Source: Treponema sp. (GTDB lineage: Bacteria; Spirochaetota; Spirochaetia; Treponematales; Breznakiellaceae). Taken from it: DNA of 64,000 bases. The notes below the pieces were generated by a model, which was given only the letters and a program-made list of their open reading frames with translations, made no database searches and was not told the DNA's origin. Position numbers and translations under genes: made by a program. The DNA is taken from assembly GCA_009777535.1 (NCBI GenBank), contig WRLP01000011.1:1-64000 (forward strand). Direction: 5' to 3'. Below, piece by piece: positions 52,121 through 62,160 of this stretch; the first letter of the stretch is position 1, and every line of letters starts with the position of its first letter.

Positions 52121-52954
52121 CTATTTCCTACCCTTTTTACCGCGGCTTACAATAAACCTGGATGAAGGCTTTTGCTTTCTGCGGGTCTTGTATCCCTTTG
52201 TCGGCTTGCCCCAGGGAGTAACCGGGTGTTTACCCTTGCTCTTTCCCTCACCGCCACCATGGGGATGATCCACAGGGTTCATGGCCATGCCGCGGACGGT
52301 CGGACGTATGCCCAGCCAGCGCTTCCGGCCCGCCTTGCCCAGCGAGGTGTTCATGTGATCCTCGTTACCAACGGTCCCGATTGTCGCATAACACTTTTTC
52401 AGCACCATGCGTACTTCGCCGGACGGCAGTTTAAGGGTAACATAATCGCCTTCCTTGGCGGCAATGACAGCGCCGGAGCCGGCCGAGCGGGCCATTTGCC
52501 CGCCTTTTCCAAGGGTCAGCTCAATATTGTAAACCGAAAAACCCAGTGGAATATTTTCCAGCGGCATGGCGTTACCCGCCTCGACCTTGGCATTCGGACC
52601 GCTGACAATAACGGCTCCGACAGCCAGACCCTTGGGTGCAATGATGTAGCGCTTTTCGCCGTCTTTATAATTGATTAGGGCGATATTCGCGCTGCGGTTG
52701 GGATCATATTCGATGGAAGCAACCTTACCGGGAATGCCGATCTTATCACGCTTAAAATCAATAATGCGGTAACGGCGCTTGTGGCCGCCGCCCTTGTGGC
52801 GCACACTAATACGCCCTCGCGACCTACCGGATTTATCGGTATGGCCAACAGTAAGTGATTTCTCCGGTTTTACACCCTTGCTAAGTTCAGAAAAATCAAG
52901 GCTCGTCCACTGCCGCATTCCGGCGGTAATTGGTTTATAAGTTTTAATTCCCAT
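52121..52954 (-). CDS. rplB: 50S ribosomal protein uL2
   Basis: A 277-residue protein: [20 protein letters not shown], the two SH3-like domains, and the C-terminal [20 protein letters not shown] with the conserved His region near the peptidyl-transferase centre. Confidence 0.98.
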   Translation of the reverse strand: MGIKTYKPITAGMRQWTSLDFSELSKGVKPEKSLTVGHTDKSGRSRGRISVRHKGGGHKRRYRIIDFKRDKIGIPGKVASIEYDPNRSANIALINYKDGEKRYIIAPKGLAVGAVIVSGPNAKVEAGNAMPLENIPLGFSVYNIELTLGKGGQMARSAGSGAVIAAKEGDYVTLKLPSGEVRMVLKKCYATIGTVGNEDHMNTSLGKAGRKRWLGIRPTVRGMAMNPVDHPHGGGEGKSKGKHPVTPWGKPTKGYKTRRKQKPSSRFIVSRGKKGRK

Positions 52955-52970
52955 AATATCCTATATGCTC

Positions 52971-53258
52971 CTACACGCCCTCGAAGATTCCGATCTTCTC
53001 ATCTTTTGGAAGCCTTACAATGGCTTTTTTCCAGCTTGATGTATAGCCAGGCCTGTTACGCAGACGCTTGGGCTTACCCCCAACCACCATTACCGTGCAG
53101 GAAACCGGATTCACATTAAACAGCCTGCGTACTGCTTCCTTAATTTGAATCTTGTTCGCCCGTGGATCAACCCTGAATACATATTTTCCCTGCTCGCGCA
53201 GCAAGTTTGCTTTTTCGGAGAGAACCGGCTCCAGCAAAATATCCTCGTACTGTATCAT
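52971..53258 (-). CDS. rplW: 50S ribosomal protein uL23
   Basis: A 95-residue protein: ILLEPVLSEKANLLREQGKY, FRVDPRANKIQIKEAVRRLF, PGYTSSWKKAIVRLPKDEKI. A docking site for trigger factor and SRP at the tunnel exit. It overlaps rplD by 4 nt. Confidence 0.98.
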   Translation of the reverse strand: MIQYEDILLEPVLSEKANLLREQGKYVFRVDPRANKIQIKEAVRRLFNVNPVSCTVMVVGGKPKRLRNRPGYTSSWKKAIVRLPKDEKIGIFEGV

Positions 53259-53899
53259 TGCGCGGCCTCCTTGGCGCCGGGGCCGTAAAAATCGTTGAGG
53301 TTTTTGGCGGCAGTCTCGAGCATTAAAACCTGCCGGCCATAGAACAAATCATGCGCCCGCAGACGGTTATACGAAAGGTAACTAAGCCATGGAATGTTGG
53401 AAGCAGCCCGCTTGATCATGGCATCGTCGTCTTTAAGAATTAATACCGTTCGCGTTCCGGGATTAAAGTTGCTCAAGAGACCTGCGAGATCCTTTGTTTT
53501 TCCGGATTCAATTGAAAAATCTTCGATAATTTTTATTGTGTCGCTTTGGGCCTTTAAACTTAAAATGGTTTTCATCGCCTGCCGCTTTGTTTTCTTTGGT
53601 ATCGAATAGGAATAATCCCTGGGTTTCGGCCCGAAGATTGTTCCGCCCCCAACAAGAATCGGCGATTTTTTATCACCCCGCCTGGCACGGCCTGTTCCCT
53701 TCTGTTTGTAAGGTCTTGCATTGGAGCCGTGAATTTCACCGCGTCCCTTGGTGCTGGCGTTCCCCTGCCTCTTGTTGGCAAGCTCATTGTTAATGGCATA
53801 CCAGATCAAGTCCTCATTTACCGGAAGGCCGAAGACTTCATCGTCCAAAGCAATCGACCGCAATTCCTTGCCTTCTTTTGAATACACTGTACAATTCAT
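53255..53899 (-). CDS. rplD: 50S ribosomal protein uL4
   Basis: A 214-residue protein: QGNASTKGRGEIHGSNARPY, the tunnel loop KGTGRARRGDKKSPILVGGG, FGPKPRDYSYSIPKKTKRQA. In enterobacteria L4 represses the S10 operon; no such leader is evident here. Confidence 0.98.
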   Translation of the reverse strand: MNCTVYSKEGKELRSIALDDEVFGLPVNEDLIWYAINNELANKRQGNASTKGRGEIHGSNARPYKQKGTGRARRGDKKSPILVGGGTIFGPKPRDYSYSIPKKTKRQAMKTILSLKAQSDTIKIIEDFSIESGKTKDLAGLLSNFNPGTRTVLILKDDDAMIKRAASNIPWLSYLSYNRLRAHDLFYGRQVLMLETAAKNLNDFYGPGAKEAAQ

Positions 53900-53909
53900 T
53901 GCTTACCGC

Positions 53910-54530
53910 CTACTTTTTCACCGCGGCCCGGACAAAAACAAGGCCCTTGTTAATACCGGGAACAGAACCCCGAACCATAATCAGCTGTTTTTCAGGATCT
54001 GTTTTAACTACCCTAAGCGATAAAACCGTTACATTTTCATTGCCCATATGACCTGGTAATTTTACATTCTTGAAAGTTTTATGCGGATAAGTTGCCTGAC
54101 CGGTAGAGCCCGGTTCACGGTGAAATTTGGAACCGTGGGTCTTGCGCCCGCCGCTGAAACCGTAACGCCTGACAACGCCCTGAAAACCCTTTCCCTTGGA
54201 AACACCGGAAACATCCACATAGCGCACACCTTCGAATACTTCCACTCCCAGCGCATCTCCCACAGCAACCTCTTTTTCAAAGTCCCTGAGTTCCTTGATC
54301 CGCTTTTTGGGAGTAACATTTTCCGGAAACTGACCGGCATAAGGCCTGGACACCCGATTTTTCTTTTTTTCGTTTACACCGACAACAACGGCGCTATAGC
54401 CGTCTTTATCACTTGTTTTATGGGCAATGACAATATTCGGATCAACCCTCATCACCGTAACGGGTGTAAGGTTGCCCTCATCGTCGAAAACCTGTGTCAT
54501 GCCCACTTTTTTGGCTAGTAGCCCCAACAT
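53910..54530 (-). CDS. rplC: 50S ribosomal protein uL3
   Basis: A 206-residue protein: [60 protein letters not shown]. The start is the ATG at 54530 behind CGGAG; the open frame upstream runs into rpsJ DNA. Confidence 0.97.
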   Translation of the reverse strand: MLGLLAKKVGMTQVFDDEGNLTPVTVMRVDPNIVIAHKTSDKDGYSAVVVGVNEKKKNRVSRPYAGQFPENVTPKKRIKELRDFEKEVAVGDALGVEVFEGVRYVDVSGVSKGKGFQGVVRRYGFSGGRKTHGSKFHREPGSTGQATYPHKTFKNVKLPGHMGNENVTVLSLRVVKTDPEKQLIMVRGSVPGINKGLVFVRAAVKK

Positions 54531-54543
54531 TGCTGTACTCCGG

Positions 54544-54852
54544 TTACTGTTTAATTTCAACATCCACGCCTGCGGGAAGTTCCAGTTTCATTAAAGAATC
54601 CATAACTTCCGCAGTGGGATTTACAATATCTATCAATCGTTTATGGGTCCGCATCTCAAACTGCTCACGGGCTTTTTTGTTCACATGCGGTGAACGCAGT
54701 ACCGTAACCTTGTTAATGCGGGTCGGCAGCGGAATCGGTCCGGTAACTTTCGCTCCGGCTTTTTGTACTGCCACAGCGATTGATTTCGCGCTTTGATCAA
54801 TTAACTCAACATCGAAACCGCGTAACCGTACGCGAATCCCTTCCTTAGCCAT
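54544..54852 (-). CDS. rpsJ: 30S ribosomal protein uS10
   Basis: A 102-residue protein: [61 protein letters not shown]10 (NusE) also takes part in transcription antitermination. It lies 9 nt after tuf. Confidence 0.98.
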   Translation of the reverse strand: MAKEGIRVRLRGFDVELIDQSAKSIAVAVQKAGAKVTGPIPLPTRINKVTVLRSPHVNKKAREQFEMRTHKRLIDIVNPTAEVMDSLMKLELPAGVDVEIKQ

Positions 54853-54861
54853 GAATTACCC

Positions 54862-56061
54862 CTACTCGATTATATCCGTAACCTGACCGGAAGCGACGGT
54901 TTTACCGCCTTCACGGATAGCAAAACGAAGCCCCTTTTCCATTGCAATGGGATGGATCAACTCGCCGATGATTTCGGAATTATCGCCGGGCATTACCATT
55001 TCCTTGCCTTCGGGAAGTTTTACAGTACCGGTAATATCAGTGGTACGGAAATAAAACTGAGGCCTGTAACCGGTAAAGAACGGACTGTGGCGTCCGCCTT
55101 CTTCTTTGGACAGACAATATATCTGGCCTTTGAATTTACTGTGAGGCAGAATTGATCCCGGCTTGGCAAGAACCTGACCGCGCTCAACTTCTTTTTTATC
55201 GATGCCGCGAAGCAGTGTTCCTACGTTATCGCCCGCCTGACCTTCATCAAGTAATTTGTTAAACATTTCGATTCCGGTAACGACAGTTTTCTTTGTCGGT
55301 CTGATACCGACAATCTCGACTTCTTCGTTCAGCTTGAGCATACCGCGCTCAATCTTGCCCGTAACAACGGTGCCGCGCCCGGAAATTGTAAACACGTCCT
55401 CAATCGGCATGATAAAGGGCTTGTCCGCATCACGAACAGGATCGGGGAAGTAGGAGTCCATTGCATTAAGCAGCTCTACTACACAGTTGGTACTGTCGGA
55501 TTCTGTACCTGAATTGAGATCCTCCATGGCTTTGAAAGCAGAACCCCTGATAATAGGAATCTTATCGCCGGGGAAGCCATTCTGGGTCAGCACGTCTTTG
55601 ATTTCTTCCTCGACCAGCTCGAGCAGTTCAGGATCGTCTACCAGGTCTACCTTGTTAAGAAAGACGACCATATTCGGAACGCCGACCTGACGGGCAAGAA
55701 TGATATGCTCCCTTGTCTGGGGCATAACCGAATCCGGCGCAGACACAACCAGAACAGCTCCGTCCATCTGGGCGGCGCCGGTGATCATGTTTTTGATGTA
55801 GTCGGCGTGTCCGGGGCAGTCGATGTGCGCATAATGCCGCTTGTCAGACTGGTATTCCAGGTGCCTTGTATTGATAGTGATACCGCGGGCTTTTTCCTCC
55901 GGAGCATTATCAATCTCATCAAACTTCATTGCCTTATCACCGAATTTTTTCGCGCAATACTGGGTGATAGCGGCAGAAAGCGTGGTTTTACCATGGTCAA
56001 CGTGACCAATGGTTCCGACATTAACGTGGATCTTAGTCCGATTAAATTTATCCTTGGCCAT
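54862..56061 (-). CDS. tuf: elongation factor Tu
   Basis: A 399-residue GTPase that brings aminoacyl-tRNA to the ribosome. G-motifs: [22 protein letters not shown] and the [20 protein letters not shown] switch region; domains 2 and 3 follow. AAGGAGG lies 8 nt before the ATG. It sits between rpsG and rpsJ, with fusA absent from the usual place in between. Confidence 0.99.
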   Translation of the reverse strand: MAKDKFNRTKIHVNVGTIGHVDHGKTTLSAAITQYCAKKFGDKAMKFDEIDNAPEEKARGITINTRHLEYQSDKRHYAHIDCPGHADYIKNMITGAAQMDGAVLVVSAPDSVMPQTREHIILARQVGVPNMVVFLNKVDLVDDPELLELVEEEIKDVLTQNGFPGDKIPIIRGSAFKAMEDLNSGTESDSTNCVVELLNAMDSYFPDPVRDADKPFIMPIEDVFTISGRGTVVTGKIERGMLKLNEEVEIVGIRPTKKTVVTGIEMFNKLLDEGQAGDNVGTLLRGIDKKEVERGQVLAKPGSILPHSKFKGQIYCLSKEEGGRHSPFFTGYRPQFYFRTTDITGTVKLPEGKEMVMPGDNSEIIGELIHPIAMEKGLRFAIREGGKTVASGQVTDIIE

Positions 56062-56111
56062 TTCGTGTCCTCCTTAATGGTCACTTAAAAAAAACTCGCA
56101 AAATTACAAGA

Positions 56112-56134
56112 CCGCCGGAATAACATTCCGTCGG
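56112..56134 (-). other. hairpin between rpsG and tuf
   Basis: CCGACGGAAT-GTT-ATTCCGGCGG on the minus strand gives a ten-pair stem with one mismatch in the tuf leader. No T-tract follows. It could slow processing or readthrough, or be incidental. Confidence 0.35.
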
Positions 56135-56258
56135 CATATTCAGCGTCTATTGATTTATAGGGAAGAAACGTACTACTGTCCCGTTCCACCTGTCTCATCA
56201 ACGCCGATGATCGGTTTGGAAACCCCGTCCCGATTATGTAAAAACTTTCGTTTTTATC

Positions 56259-56729
56259 TCACCATCTGTAATGGGCAAAAGCCTTGTTGGCTTCGGCCAT
56301 TTTATGTGTATCCTCTTTCTTCTTGAAAGCGGTACCTGTATTATTATACGCATCCAGCAGTTCCGCTGCAAGCCGGTCGCCCATGCTGTGACCGGAACGG
56401 GCGCGGGCGGCATTGATTATCCACCTCATGCACAGGGCCTCACGCCTGGATTCCCGTATCTCCACCGGAACCTGGTAGGTAGCGCCGCCGACACGGCGGG
56501 ATTTTACCTCAACTACCGGTTTTACATTATCCAGGGCTTTAAGGAAAACCTCAAGCGGCTCCTTATCCGCCTTTGTCTGGAGAATCCCCAGCGCATCGTG
56601 AACTATACGCAGACCAATTGAGCGCTTCCCTTCCCACATCATCCGGTTTACAAATTTTGAAACCACCACGCTGTTGTATTTCGAATCCGGGGTAATTCCC
56701 CGGTCAATGGTTTTTTTCTTCCTTCCCAT
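56259..56729 (-). CDS. rpsG: 30S ribosomal protein uS7
   Basis: A 156-residue protein: [73 protein letters not shown]. Head protein at the E site. It is followed by a 197-bp gap before tuf. Confidence 0.98.
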   Translation of the reverse strand: MGRKKKTIDRGITPDSKYNSVVVSKFVNRMMWEGKRSIGLRIVHDALGILQTKADKEPLEVFLKALDNVKPVVEVKSRRVGGATYQVPVEIRESRREALCMRWIINAARARSGHSMGDRLAAELLDAYNNTGTAFKKKEDTHKMAEANKAFAHYRW

Positions 56730-56735
56730 ATTATC

Positions 56736-57110
56736 CTACGCCTTGGGCCTTTTCGCACCGTATTTTGACCGGCCGCGCTTGCGATCCGTTACGCCCAGGG
56801 TATCTTTCGCGCCCCGAATAATATGATACCGTACTCCGGGAAGATCCTTTACCCTTCCGCCCCTGACCAAAACTACCGAATGTTCCTGTAAATTGTGTCC
56901 GATTCCGGGAATATATGCCGTTACTTCGGTTCCATGGGAAAGCCGCACCCTGGCAACCTTTCTCAGCGCCGAATTCGGCTTTTTAGGCGTTACAGTCATA
57001 ACGCGCGTACAAACCCCCCGCTTTTGGGGGCAGGAATGTAAAGCCGGCGATTTCGTCTTTAAGGTTACCTGCTGACGTCCAAAACGAACCAGTTGATTAA
57101 TGGTAGGCAT
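56736..57110 (-). CDS. rpsL: 30S ribosomal protein uS12
   Basis: A 124-residue protein: [53 protein letters not shown]. Lys43, the residue changed in many streptomycin-resistant mutants, is wild type. The start is the ATG at 57110, 10 nt after AAGGAG; a TTG two codons upstream is ignored. It is the first gene of the ribosomal cluster. Confidence 0.98.
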   Translation of the reverse strand: MPTINQLVRFGRQQVTLKTKSPALHSCPQKRGVCTRVMTVTPKKPNSALRKVARVRLSHGTEVTAYIPGIGHNLQEHSVVLVRGGRVKDLPGVRYHIIRGAKDTLGVTDRKRGRSKYGAKRPKA

Positions 57111-57244
57111 TCGCAAAAAACTCCTTAAATTCCTATTGGCTCATACAGGCACGCAGCTTACGCCACCAGGCCCTGCGGTGTTCAGCATCCACCGGTAAAG
57201 AGCGCAAAAATCCACCCCAACAAAACGTGAGGATTGAATACTGA

Positions 57245-57273
57245 AATCTACCAAAAAGAAAAAAAAAGATCAA
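57245..57273 (-). promoter_or_regulatory. candidate promoter of the ribosomal cluster
   Basis: On the minus strand TTGATC (57273-57268), 17 nt and TAGATT (57250-57245) give a moderate sigma-70-like promoter about 135 nt upstream of rpsL. The shared 260-bp gap with the OmpA-like gene holds no other clear candidate. Confidence 0.35.
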
Positions 57274-57341
57274 GTGGCTTTAAGAAAAAAAATCAGAAAT
57301 TATTTATCCCTGAACAAGTAGAAAAAAACTTTGATAAAAGC

Positions 57342-57347
57342 TATAAT
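57342..57347 (+). promoter_or_regulatory. -10 box of the OmpA-like gene
   Basis: TATAAT, 23 nt before the ATG at 57371; the -35 at 17 nt (TAGAAA) matches four of six positions. GGGAGGTG follows as the ribosome site. Confidence 0.5.
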
Positions 57348-57370
57348 GTGAGCATCAAAGGGAGGTGAAA

Positions 57371-60196
57371 ATGCTTCAACTTAATACAACAAAATGGAAC
57401 GGGCCGCATTCAAAAACACTCACTCTGCTGTCCGTTTTAATCCTTATTTTATCAACGGGGCTTTACGCTGAAGGGCCGCCCAAGTCGCCTTTTGGCGCCG
57501 ATGCGGTTCCCGATTTATATGCCCCGAATATAGCCGGGCCGGGCGGTTTTACAACAACAACCGGCGGGGCGCCGGCAAGCGCTCTTAATCCGGCCCAGGG
57601 CGGTGCGGAGTCGCGGATTGTCTTTGATGTGGGCTATCTTGCGATCCCGGGTTTGGGCAAGGAAGACGGATATCTGCACGCTATCGAAGGCGGAGCGCTG
57701 TTTCCTTCAAGATACGGTGTTTTCGGCGGTTCAATGCGGTATATCGGGCGCCCATTCGATGAAGGCCCCGATTTTGATATTTTCCCGATAGACAGAACAA
57801 TAAGCGGCAATTTGTTCGCCGCCAAGGAAATATACTCCGGAATGTCCGTGGGCGCGGGACTCAATGTAGGCGCCGGAGCGGACTGGACGCTTTCGGCGGA
57901 TCTGGGCTTCCGCTACAATACAGGCTCGCTGGGAATTTTGCACAATTTTACATGGGCCGTTGTAATGCGGGGCATGGGCAAGAGCTACTTTCCCACCTGG
58001 TTTACACCGATGGGCGGGGTCTCATTTGACCTTCTTCGTATCGAGGGAAGAGACGGCAAACGCGATCCCTTTGTGCTGAATGTCAAAGGTGATTTGGGAG
58101 TTCCTTCTATCTTTTACTTTCCCCAAACAAGCCTGATCTTCAAGGCCGGAATTGATATGACCATAGCGGAACTTATATCCCTATCACTTTCATGGCCGGG
58201 TGGCTCCGGATTAAACGCGCGGGAACTTGCCGAAAAAAGCACTGCATTTCCGGCGATTCCCTCTATCGGGCTTGGAGTCAACATCATTCTTCCGTCGAAG
58301 GGAGAGAGAATTGCGGGGGGAAGGCTTCCATCTGACGGCGATCTGAAAATAGATACCGCATTCAAACCGCTTTATGAAGGTGTTACCGCCATTGGCGCCG
58401 GAGCGACATGGTATGTGGGCTTGACTGACAAAAAGCCCCCTATAATAGAAACTGATTATTCGGAAACAGAATATTTCTCGCCCAATAATGATGGTAAGGC
58501 GGATTTCCTGGAATTCCCGATAGACATAACCGATGACAAATATGTCGTAAGCTGGACGGTAGAGATAAAAGACGAAGAAGGCAATGTGGTACGCACAATC
58601 GAGAATAAAGAACTAAGAGATGAATCCAGGGGATTTAGGAACTTCTTCTCCCGTCTTTTCGCAGTTAAGAGGCAGATAGATGTTCCGCCGACAATCCGCT
58701 GGGACGGGCTCCGTAATGAGGGAGATTTGGCTGCTGACGGCAACTATTACTTTACAATCACTTCTACTGACGACAGCGATAATACGGCGGTCAGCCCCGT
58801 TTACACAGTTGTGTTAAAGAATATTCCTCCGGAAATCAGCGTAGACAGCATGAGCGACACCCAAAGGATATTTAATCCAAGAGGCGTTGGCGAAAGAGAT
58901 ACAATCACCTTCGTGCCCCGCGGTTCTGAAGAAGACGCCTGGGAAAGCGGTATATACAACGCCGCCGGAGTAAAAATACGGTCTTTTGAAAACGAAAGCG
59001 GCAGCCCCAGGCAGCGGGTTTGGGACGGCAGGGACGATTCGGGGCGGGTCGCTCCTGACGGGGTTTACAGTTACAGGATAGGCGCAACAGACCGCGCACA
59101 AAATTCCGCCGATGCGGCCTTGAATAACATAATCCTGGATACACGGGAAGCGGGCGTTTTTGTTACCAGTTCTGTTTCTGCCATTGCGCCTAAAATAGGC
59201 GAGTATATGACACTCGTAGATTTCAACATTCACCTCTCCTTAACCGACGGTGTAGAAAACTGGAGACTTGAACTAAGGAACGAAACGGGCGCCGTTACAC
59301 GAACATTCTCCGGAGGGGCGAATGTACCATCAACACAGAGCTGGAACGGCCTTGATGAACGGGGCCTAATCCGCGAGGGCGTGTATACTCCCGAACTGAC
59401 CGTAAGTTATACAAGAGGAGATACGGTAAGGACAACGGCAACAACGGTAATGGTAGACGTAACAGGGCCGGAACTCTCAGCTTCCACCGCTCCGGAATTC
59501 TTCAGTCCCGATAATGACGGTGAAGATGACGAACTTTACATCAGATTGTCGGCAATAGATGCATCGCCAATCGCGGGCTGGAGTTTTGTAATACGCGAGC
59601 CGGAGCCTCCCTATCTTGAGTTCCGCCGTTTTGAGGGACGGGGTAATCCAGCCGCACAGCTTATATGGGACGGCAGGAGCGCCAGGGGTGAACTTGTACA
59701 GTCAGCTACTGATTATCCGTATACCTTCACGGCAGAAGATGCACTTGGCAATTCAAGCTCTGCTGAAGGAAGGATTGGTGTAGATGTTCTGGTAATCCGT
59801 GACGGTGACCGGCTGAAGATACAGATACCGTCTATCGTGTTCAGACCCAACTTTGCCGATTTTGAGGGGCTGGAAAGGGATGTAGTTGATAATAACAACC
59901 GCATACTGCGGCGCCTTGCCCAGATTCTGAATAAGTTCAGGGATTACAGGATACAGGTGGAAGGCCATGCCAATCCCACATTCCCGCGCGGACCGGAACG
60001 GGACCGCGAGGAAACCGAACTGCGTCGTCTCAGCGAGGCCAGGGCAAGAGCGGTGGTTGACCTGCTTGTCCGCAACGGCGTCGCCCGAAGCCGGTTGAGT
60101 TCCATTGGAGCCGGCGGCTCAAGCCCCGTGGCAGAGTTTGAGGATCGGGACAACTGGTGGAAAAACCGCCGTGTTGAGTTTATATTGATAAAATAA
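57371..60196 (+). CDS. large OmpA-family outer-membrane protein with FlgD/Ig-like repeats
   Basis: A 941-residue protein. Signal peptide to about 33 (GLYAEGPP). Residues about 35-345 are a barrel-like domain (NPAQGGAESRIVFDVGYLAI, YGVFGGSMRYIG, IGAGATWYVGLTD). From about 365 come repeated extracellular beta modules, with FSPNNDGKADF (367) and FFSPDNDGEDDEL (710) calcium-site-like motifs and WDGRDDSGRVAPDGVYSYRI FlgD-type ends. The last 140 residues are an OmpA peptidoglycan-binding domain (IVFRPNFADFEG, VEGHANP, RLSEARARAVVDLLV, NRRVEFILIK). The start is the ATG at 57371 after GGGAGGTG. Likely links the outer membrane to peptidoglycan. Confidence 0.92.
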   Translation: MLQLNTTKWNGPHSKTLTLLSVLILILSTGLYAEGPPKSPFGADAVPDLYAPNIAGPGGFTTTTGGAPASALNPAQGGAESRIVFDVGYLAIPGLGKEDGYLHAIEGGALFPSRYGVFGGSMRYIGRPFDEGPDFDIFPIDRTISGNLFAAKEIYSGMSVGAGLNVGAGADWTLSADLGFRYNTGSLGILHNFTWAVVMRGMGKSYFPTWFTPMGGVSFDLLRIEGRDGKRDPFVLNVKGDLGVPSIFYFPQTSLIFKAGIDMTIAELISLSLSWPGGSGLNARELAEKSTAFPAIPSIGLGVNIILPSKGERIAGGRLPSDGDLKIDTAFKPLYEGVTAIGAGATWYVGLTDKKPPIIETDYSETEYFSPNNDGKADFLEFPIDITDDKYVVSWTVEIKDEEGNVVRTIENKELRDESRGFRNFFSRLFAVKRQIDVPPTIRWDGLRNEGDLAADGNYYFTITSTDDSDNTAVSPVYTVVLKNIPPEISVDSMSDTQRIFNPRGVGERDTITFVPRGSEEDAWESGIYNAAGVKIRSFENESGSPRQRVWDGRDDSGRVAPDGVYSYRIGATDRAQNSADAALNNIILDTREAGVFVTSSVSAIAPKIGEYMTLVDFNIHLSLTDGVENWRLELRNETGAVTRTFSGGANVPSTQSWNGLDERGLIREGVYTPELTVSYTRGDTVRTTATTVMVDVTGPELSASTAPEFFSPDNDGEDDELYIRLSAIDASPIAGWSFVIREPEPPYLEFRRFEGRGNPAAQLIWDGRSARGELVQSATDYPYTFTAEDALGNSSSAEGRIGVDVLVIRDGDRLKIQIPSIVFRPNFADFEGLERDVVDNNNRILRRLAQILNKFRDYRIQVEGHANPTFPRGPERDREETELRRLSEARARAVVDLLVRNGVARSRLSSIGAGGSSPVAEFEDRDNWWKNRRVEFILIK

Positions 60197-60204
60197 AAAG
60201 CAGC

Positions 60205-60245
60205 CCCCTGGCATCAGTAAAACCTGGCGCCAGGGGAGTTTTATC
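60205..60245 (+). terminator. hairpin after the OmpA-like gene
   Basis: CCCCTGGC (60205-60212) pairs with GCCAGGGG (60229-60236), followed by AGTTTTAT. Moderate terminator. Its right arm also supplies GGGGAG 11 nt before the next ATG, so folding could affect translation of the cyclase-like gene. Confidence 0.55.
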
Positions 60246-60249
60246 AGCT

Positions 60250-61170
60250 ATGAAAATAAAATATTTAAACACAATTTGTTGTAAAAAATGCCTCCACCTT
60301 TCCCTCCCCGTCGACATGATGATCCGTTTTGCGCGGGAGGTTGATCCCGGTTATAACATCTACAGGAGGACCGGACTTAAAGAAGGAATGCCAATTGCGA
60401 ATCAGGATGCCGCAGAACGCATAGTAGCAGACATGGTAGAAGACGGACGATATGTCGATTTTGTGGAAAAACTGATTCAAATTGATACGGCAGGCTTTAT
60501 GGGGCGCAGGTACGACCTGAAAGGCCTGAAAAATGTGGTGGCTAACCTTGTTGATGAAGGTTACAGTTTTGACAAGGTATCCGGACAGTTTTTTGAAAAC
60601 CACCGTGAGCAGATAAGGGCCAACTGGGGCAGGCTTAACGAGGGCGACGAAAGAAAAATGACATTGCTGCGAATGGACATTGCCGGAAATTCGGCGCTGG
60701 TAAAAAACAATTCCATTTCCAAAGTCGAGCAGGCCTACCAGGATATGCGCAATATTATTAGCCGCGTGGTTGTTAACCGCCATGGAAGGCTTTGGTCATG
60801 GGAGGGGGACGGAGCCCTCGCCGCCTTTCTTTTTGGGGAAATGGAAAAAATGGCCGTTTTCGCCGGAATGGAGATAATCCACGAACTCTTTTTTTACAAT
60901 CGTCTGCACAATCCGCTTAACAGCCCAATTAACCTGAGGCTCGGCGCCCACATCGGCCATGTACGGTACTCAGACAGCGAAACAGAGAGACTGAAGAATG
61001 AAACAGCCAAGGAGGCGGCAATTCTGGAAACATTGGCGGCAAACAACGCGCTTTGCATATCGTCCAATCTTTATATAACCATGGACCAGATCACAGGAAA
61101 TCTTTTTAGCGAAGAAAAATTTAAACTGGGCCGCAAGCACCGTCTGTATAAAGTGGGAATGGAAAAATGA
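60250..61170 (+). CDS. class III adenylate/guanylate cyclase-like protein
   Basis: A 306-residue soluble protein. An N-terminal helical part (about 1-130, with a CC-x2-C cluster near residues 10-14) is followed by a cyclase homology domain. Both metal aspartates are present, Asp143 (LRMDIAGNS) and Asp187 (WEGDGALAAF), 44 residues apart as usual, and RLGAHIGHVRYS follows. The usual transition-state Asn/Arg pair of the VNxAxR helix is not visible (KEAAILETLAANN instead). Its stop overlaps the next start (ATGA), so it is coupled to a second cyclase-like protein. Confidence 0.82.
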   Translation: MKIKYLNTICCKKCLHLSLPVDMMIRFAREVDPGYNIYRRTGLKEGMPIANQDAAERIVADMVEDGRYVDFVEKLIQIDTAGFMGRRYDLKGLKNVVANLVDEGYSFDKVSGQFFENHREQIRANWGRLNEGDERKMTLLRMDIAGNSALVKNNSISKVEQAYQDMRNIISRVVVNRHGRLWSWEGDGALAAFLFGEMEKMAVFAGMEIIHELFFYNRLHNPLNSPINLRLGAHIGHVRYSDSETERLKNETAKEAAILETLAANNALCISSNLYITMDQITGNLFSEEKFKLGRKHRLYKVGMEK

Positions 61171-62141
61171 TCTATATATTTTCATCCAAAAACGCCGCCG
61201 CCATAAGGCGCAGTCTGTTATCCGCCAAAAAAAATACCTGGGCCGAACTGCTGCCGCAGATGCCGGCCAGATTTGCATTAAAAGAAGGGGATCAGGCGTA
61301 TCTGGACATTTACGGCCTTGCACCGTCTGATCGGAAAAAAGCCATTGGAAAACTTAAAAAAGGCGGCGGTTTCTGGGGTATTATCGATCCGAAAGGAACA
61401 GCCGAGGATCCCGCAGCGTTCTTTTTTGACGGCGCATGCGATTATATTGGGCAAACCGCAGTTAAAAAGGGCCTGAATAAAAAACGCTTCGACGCGGCGC
61501 TCTCCTGGTCGGGAAAAAGAAGCGGCGATAAAGCCATAACCGAAAAAAAGAAAGGGCAGAAATTGCCCGCCGGTAAATTCGAAGGCTGGAAATCAGTACG
61601 CTCGGGAACAAAAGGAAATTTCTTTTTTCTTTTTGTATCACTTTTGGGAAAGTCAAACCTGCGCTTACTGGTGGGGGACGCCGCTTTCAGCGCATATCGA
61701 ATGCGGCTGCGGGGAGAATTGCAGCAGAGGCTTAATGAGGCTGCCCCCCTGCTCTGGATGGAAACAGAGGATTCAAGCCTCTTTCTGGTTCCGCCAAGAA
61801 CTGCCAATGCTGCAGCCGTTATCGAAGCGGCTCTAAGGATAATTCTGGACAGCCGTCTAATCGTAATAGAAAAGCTGGGAATATCAGTTCCGGTGGAATT
61901 TACTTTTGCCCTGCACTACGGGCAGACGGTCTTTCAGGCTCCGGGAAAAACAGGCGCGGTTATTTCCGAATCTGTAAATTATATTTTCCACCTGGGGAAA
62001 AAGAGGGCCGAGACCGGACGGCTGACCATTTCGGGTAATGTACCGGACGAGACCGTTCCCGATGGACTAAAAGAGTTCTTCAAAAACGCCGGGGAATTTG
62101 AGGGAATTCCAGTTCGCCACTCCAGGCGCTTCACCTTTTAA
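61167..62141 (+). CDS. degenerate cyclase-homology protein, partner of the upstream gene
   Basis: A 324-residue protein. The first 150 residues are basic and unassigned. From about 150 the order of strands follows a cyclase domain: FFFLFVSLLGKSN where the first metal Asp should be (missing), LWMETEDSSLFLVP with Asp202 at the second site, FALHYGQTVFQAPGKTGAVI, then SESVNYIFHL with Asn271 at the transition-state Asn position and His in place of Arg. It is translationally coupled to the upstream cyclase. A C2-like helper subunit is a reasonable guess; a pseudo-enzyme is the alternative. Confidence 0.65.
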   Translation: MIYIFSSKNAAAIRRSLLSAKKNTWAELLPQMPARFALKEGDQAYLDIYGLAPSDRKKAIGKLKKGGGFWGIIDPKGTAEDPAAFFFDGACDYIGQTAVKKGLNKKRFDAALSWSGKRSGDKAITEKKKGQKLPAGKFEGWKSVRSGTKGNFFFLFVSLLGKSNLRLLVGDAAFSAYRMRLRGELQQRLNEAAPLLWMETEDSSLFLVPPRTANAAAVIEAALRIILDSRLIVIEKLGISVPVEFTFALHYGQTVFQAPGKTGAVISESVNYIFHLGKKRAETGRLTISGNVPDETVPDGLKEFFKNAGEFEGIPVRHSRRFTF

Positions 62142-62160
62142 CTGATTATCTTGATACAGA

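Noticed and set aside
56112-56134. Rho-independent terminator between rpsG and tuf
   Set aside because: The stem has a mismatch and no T-tract follows.
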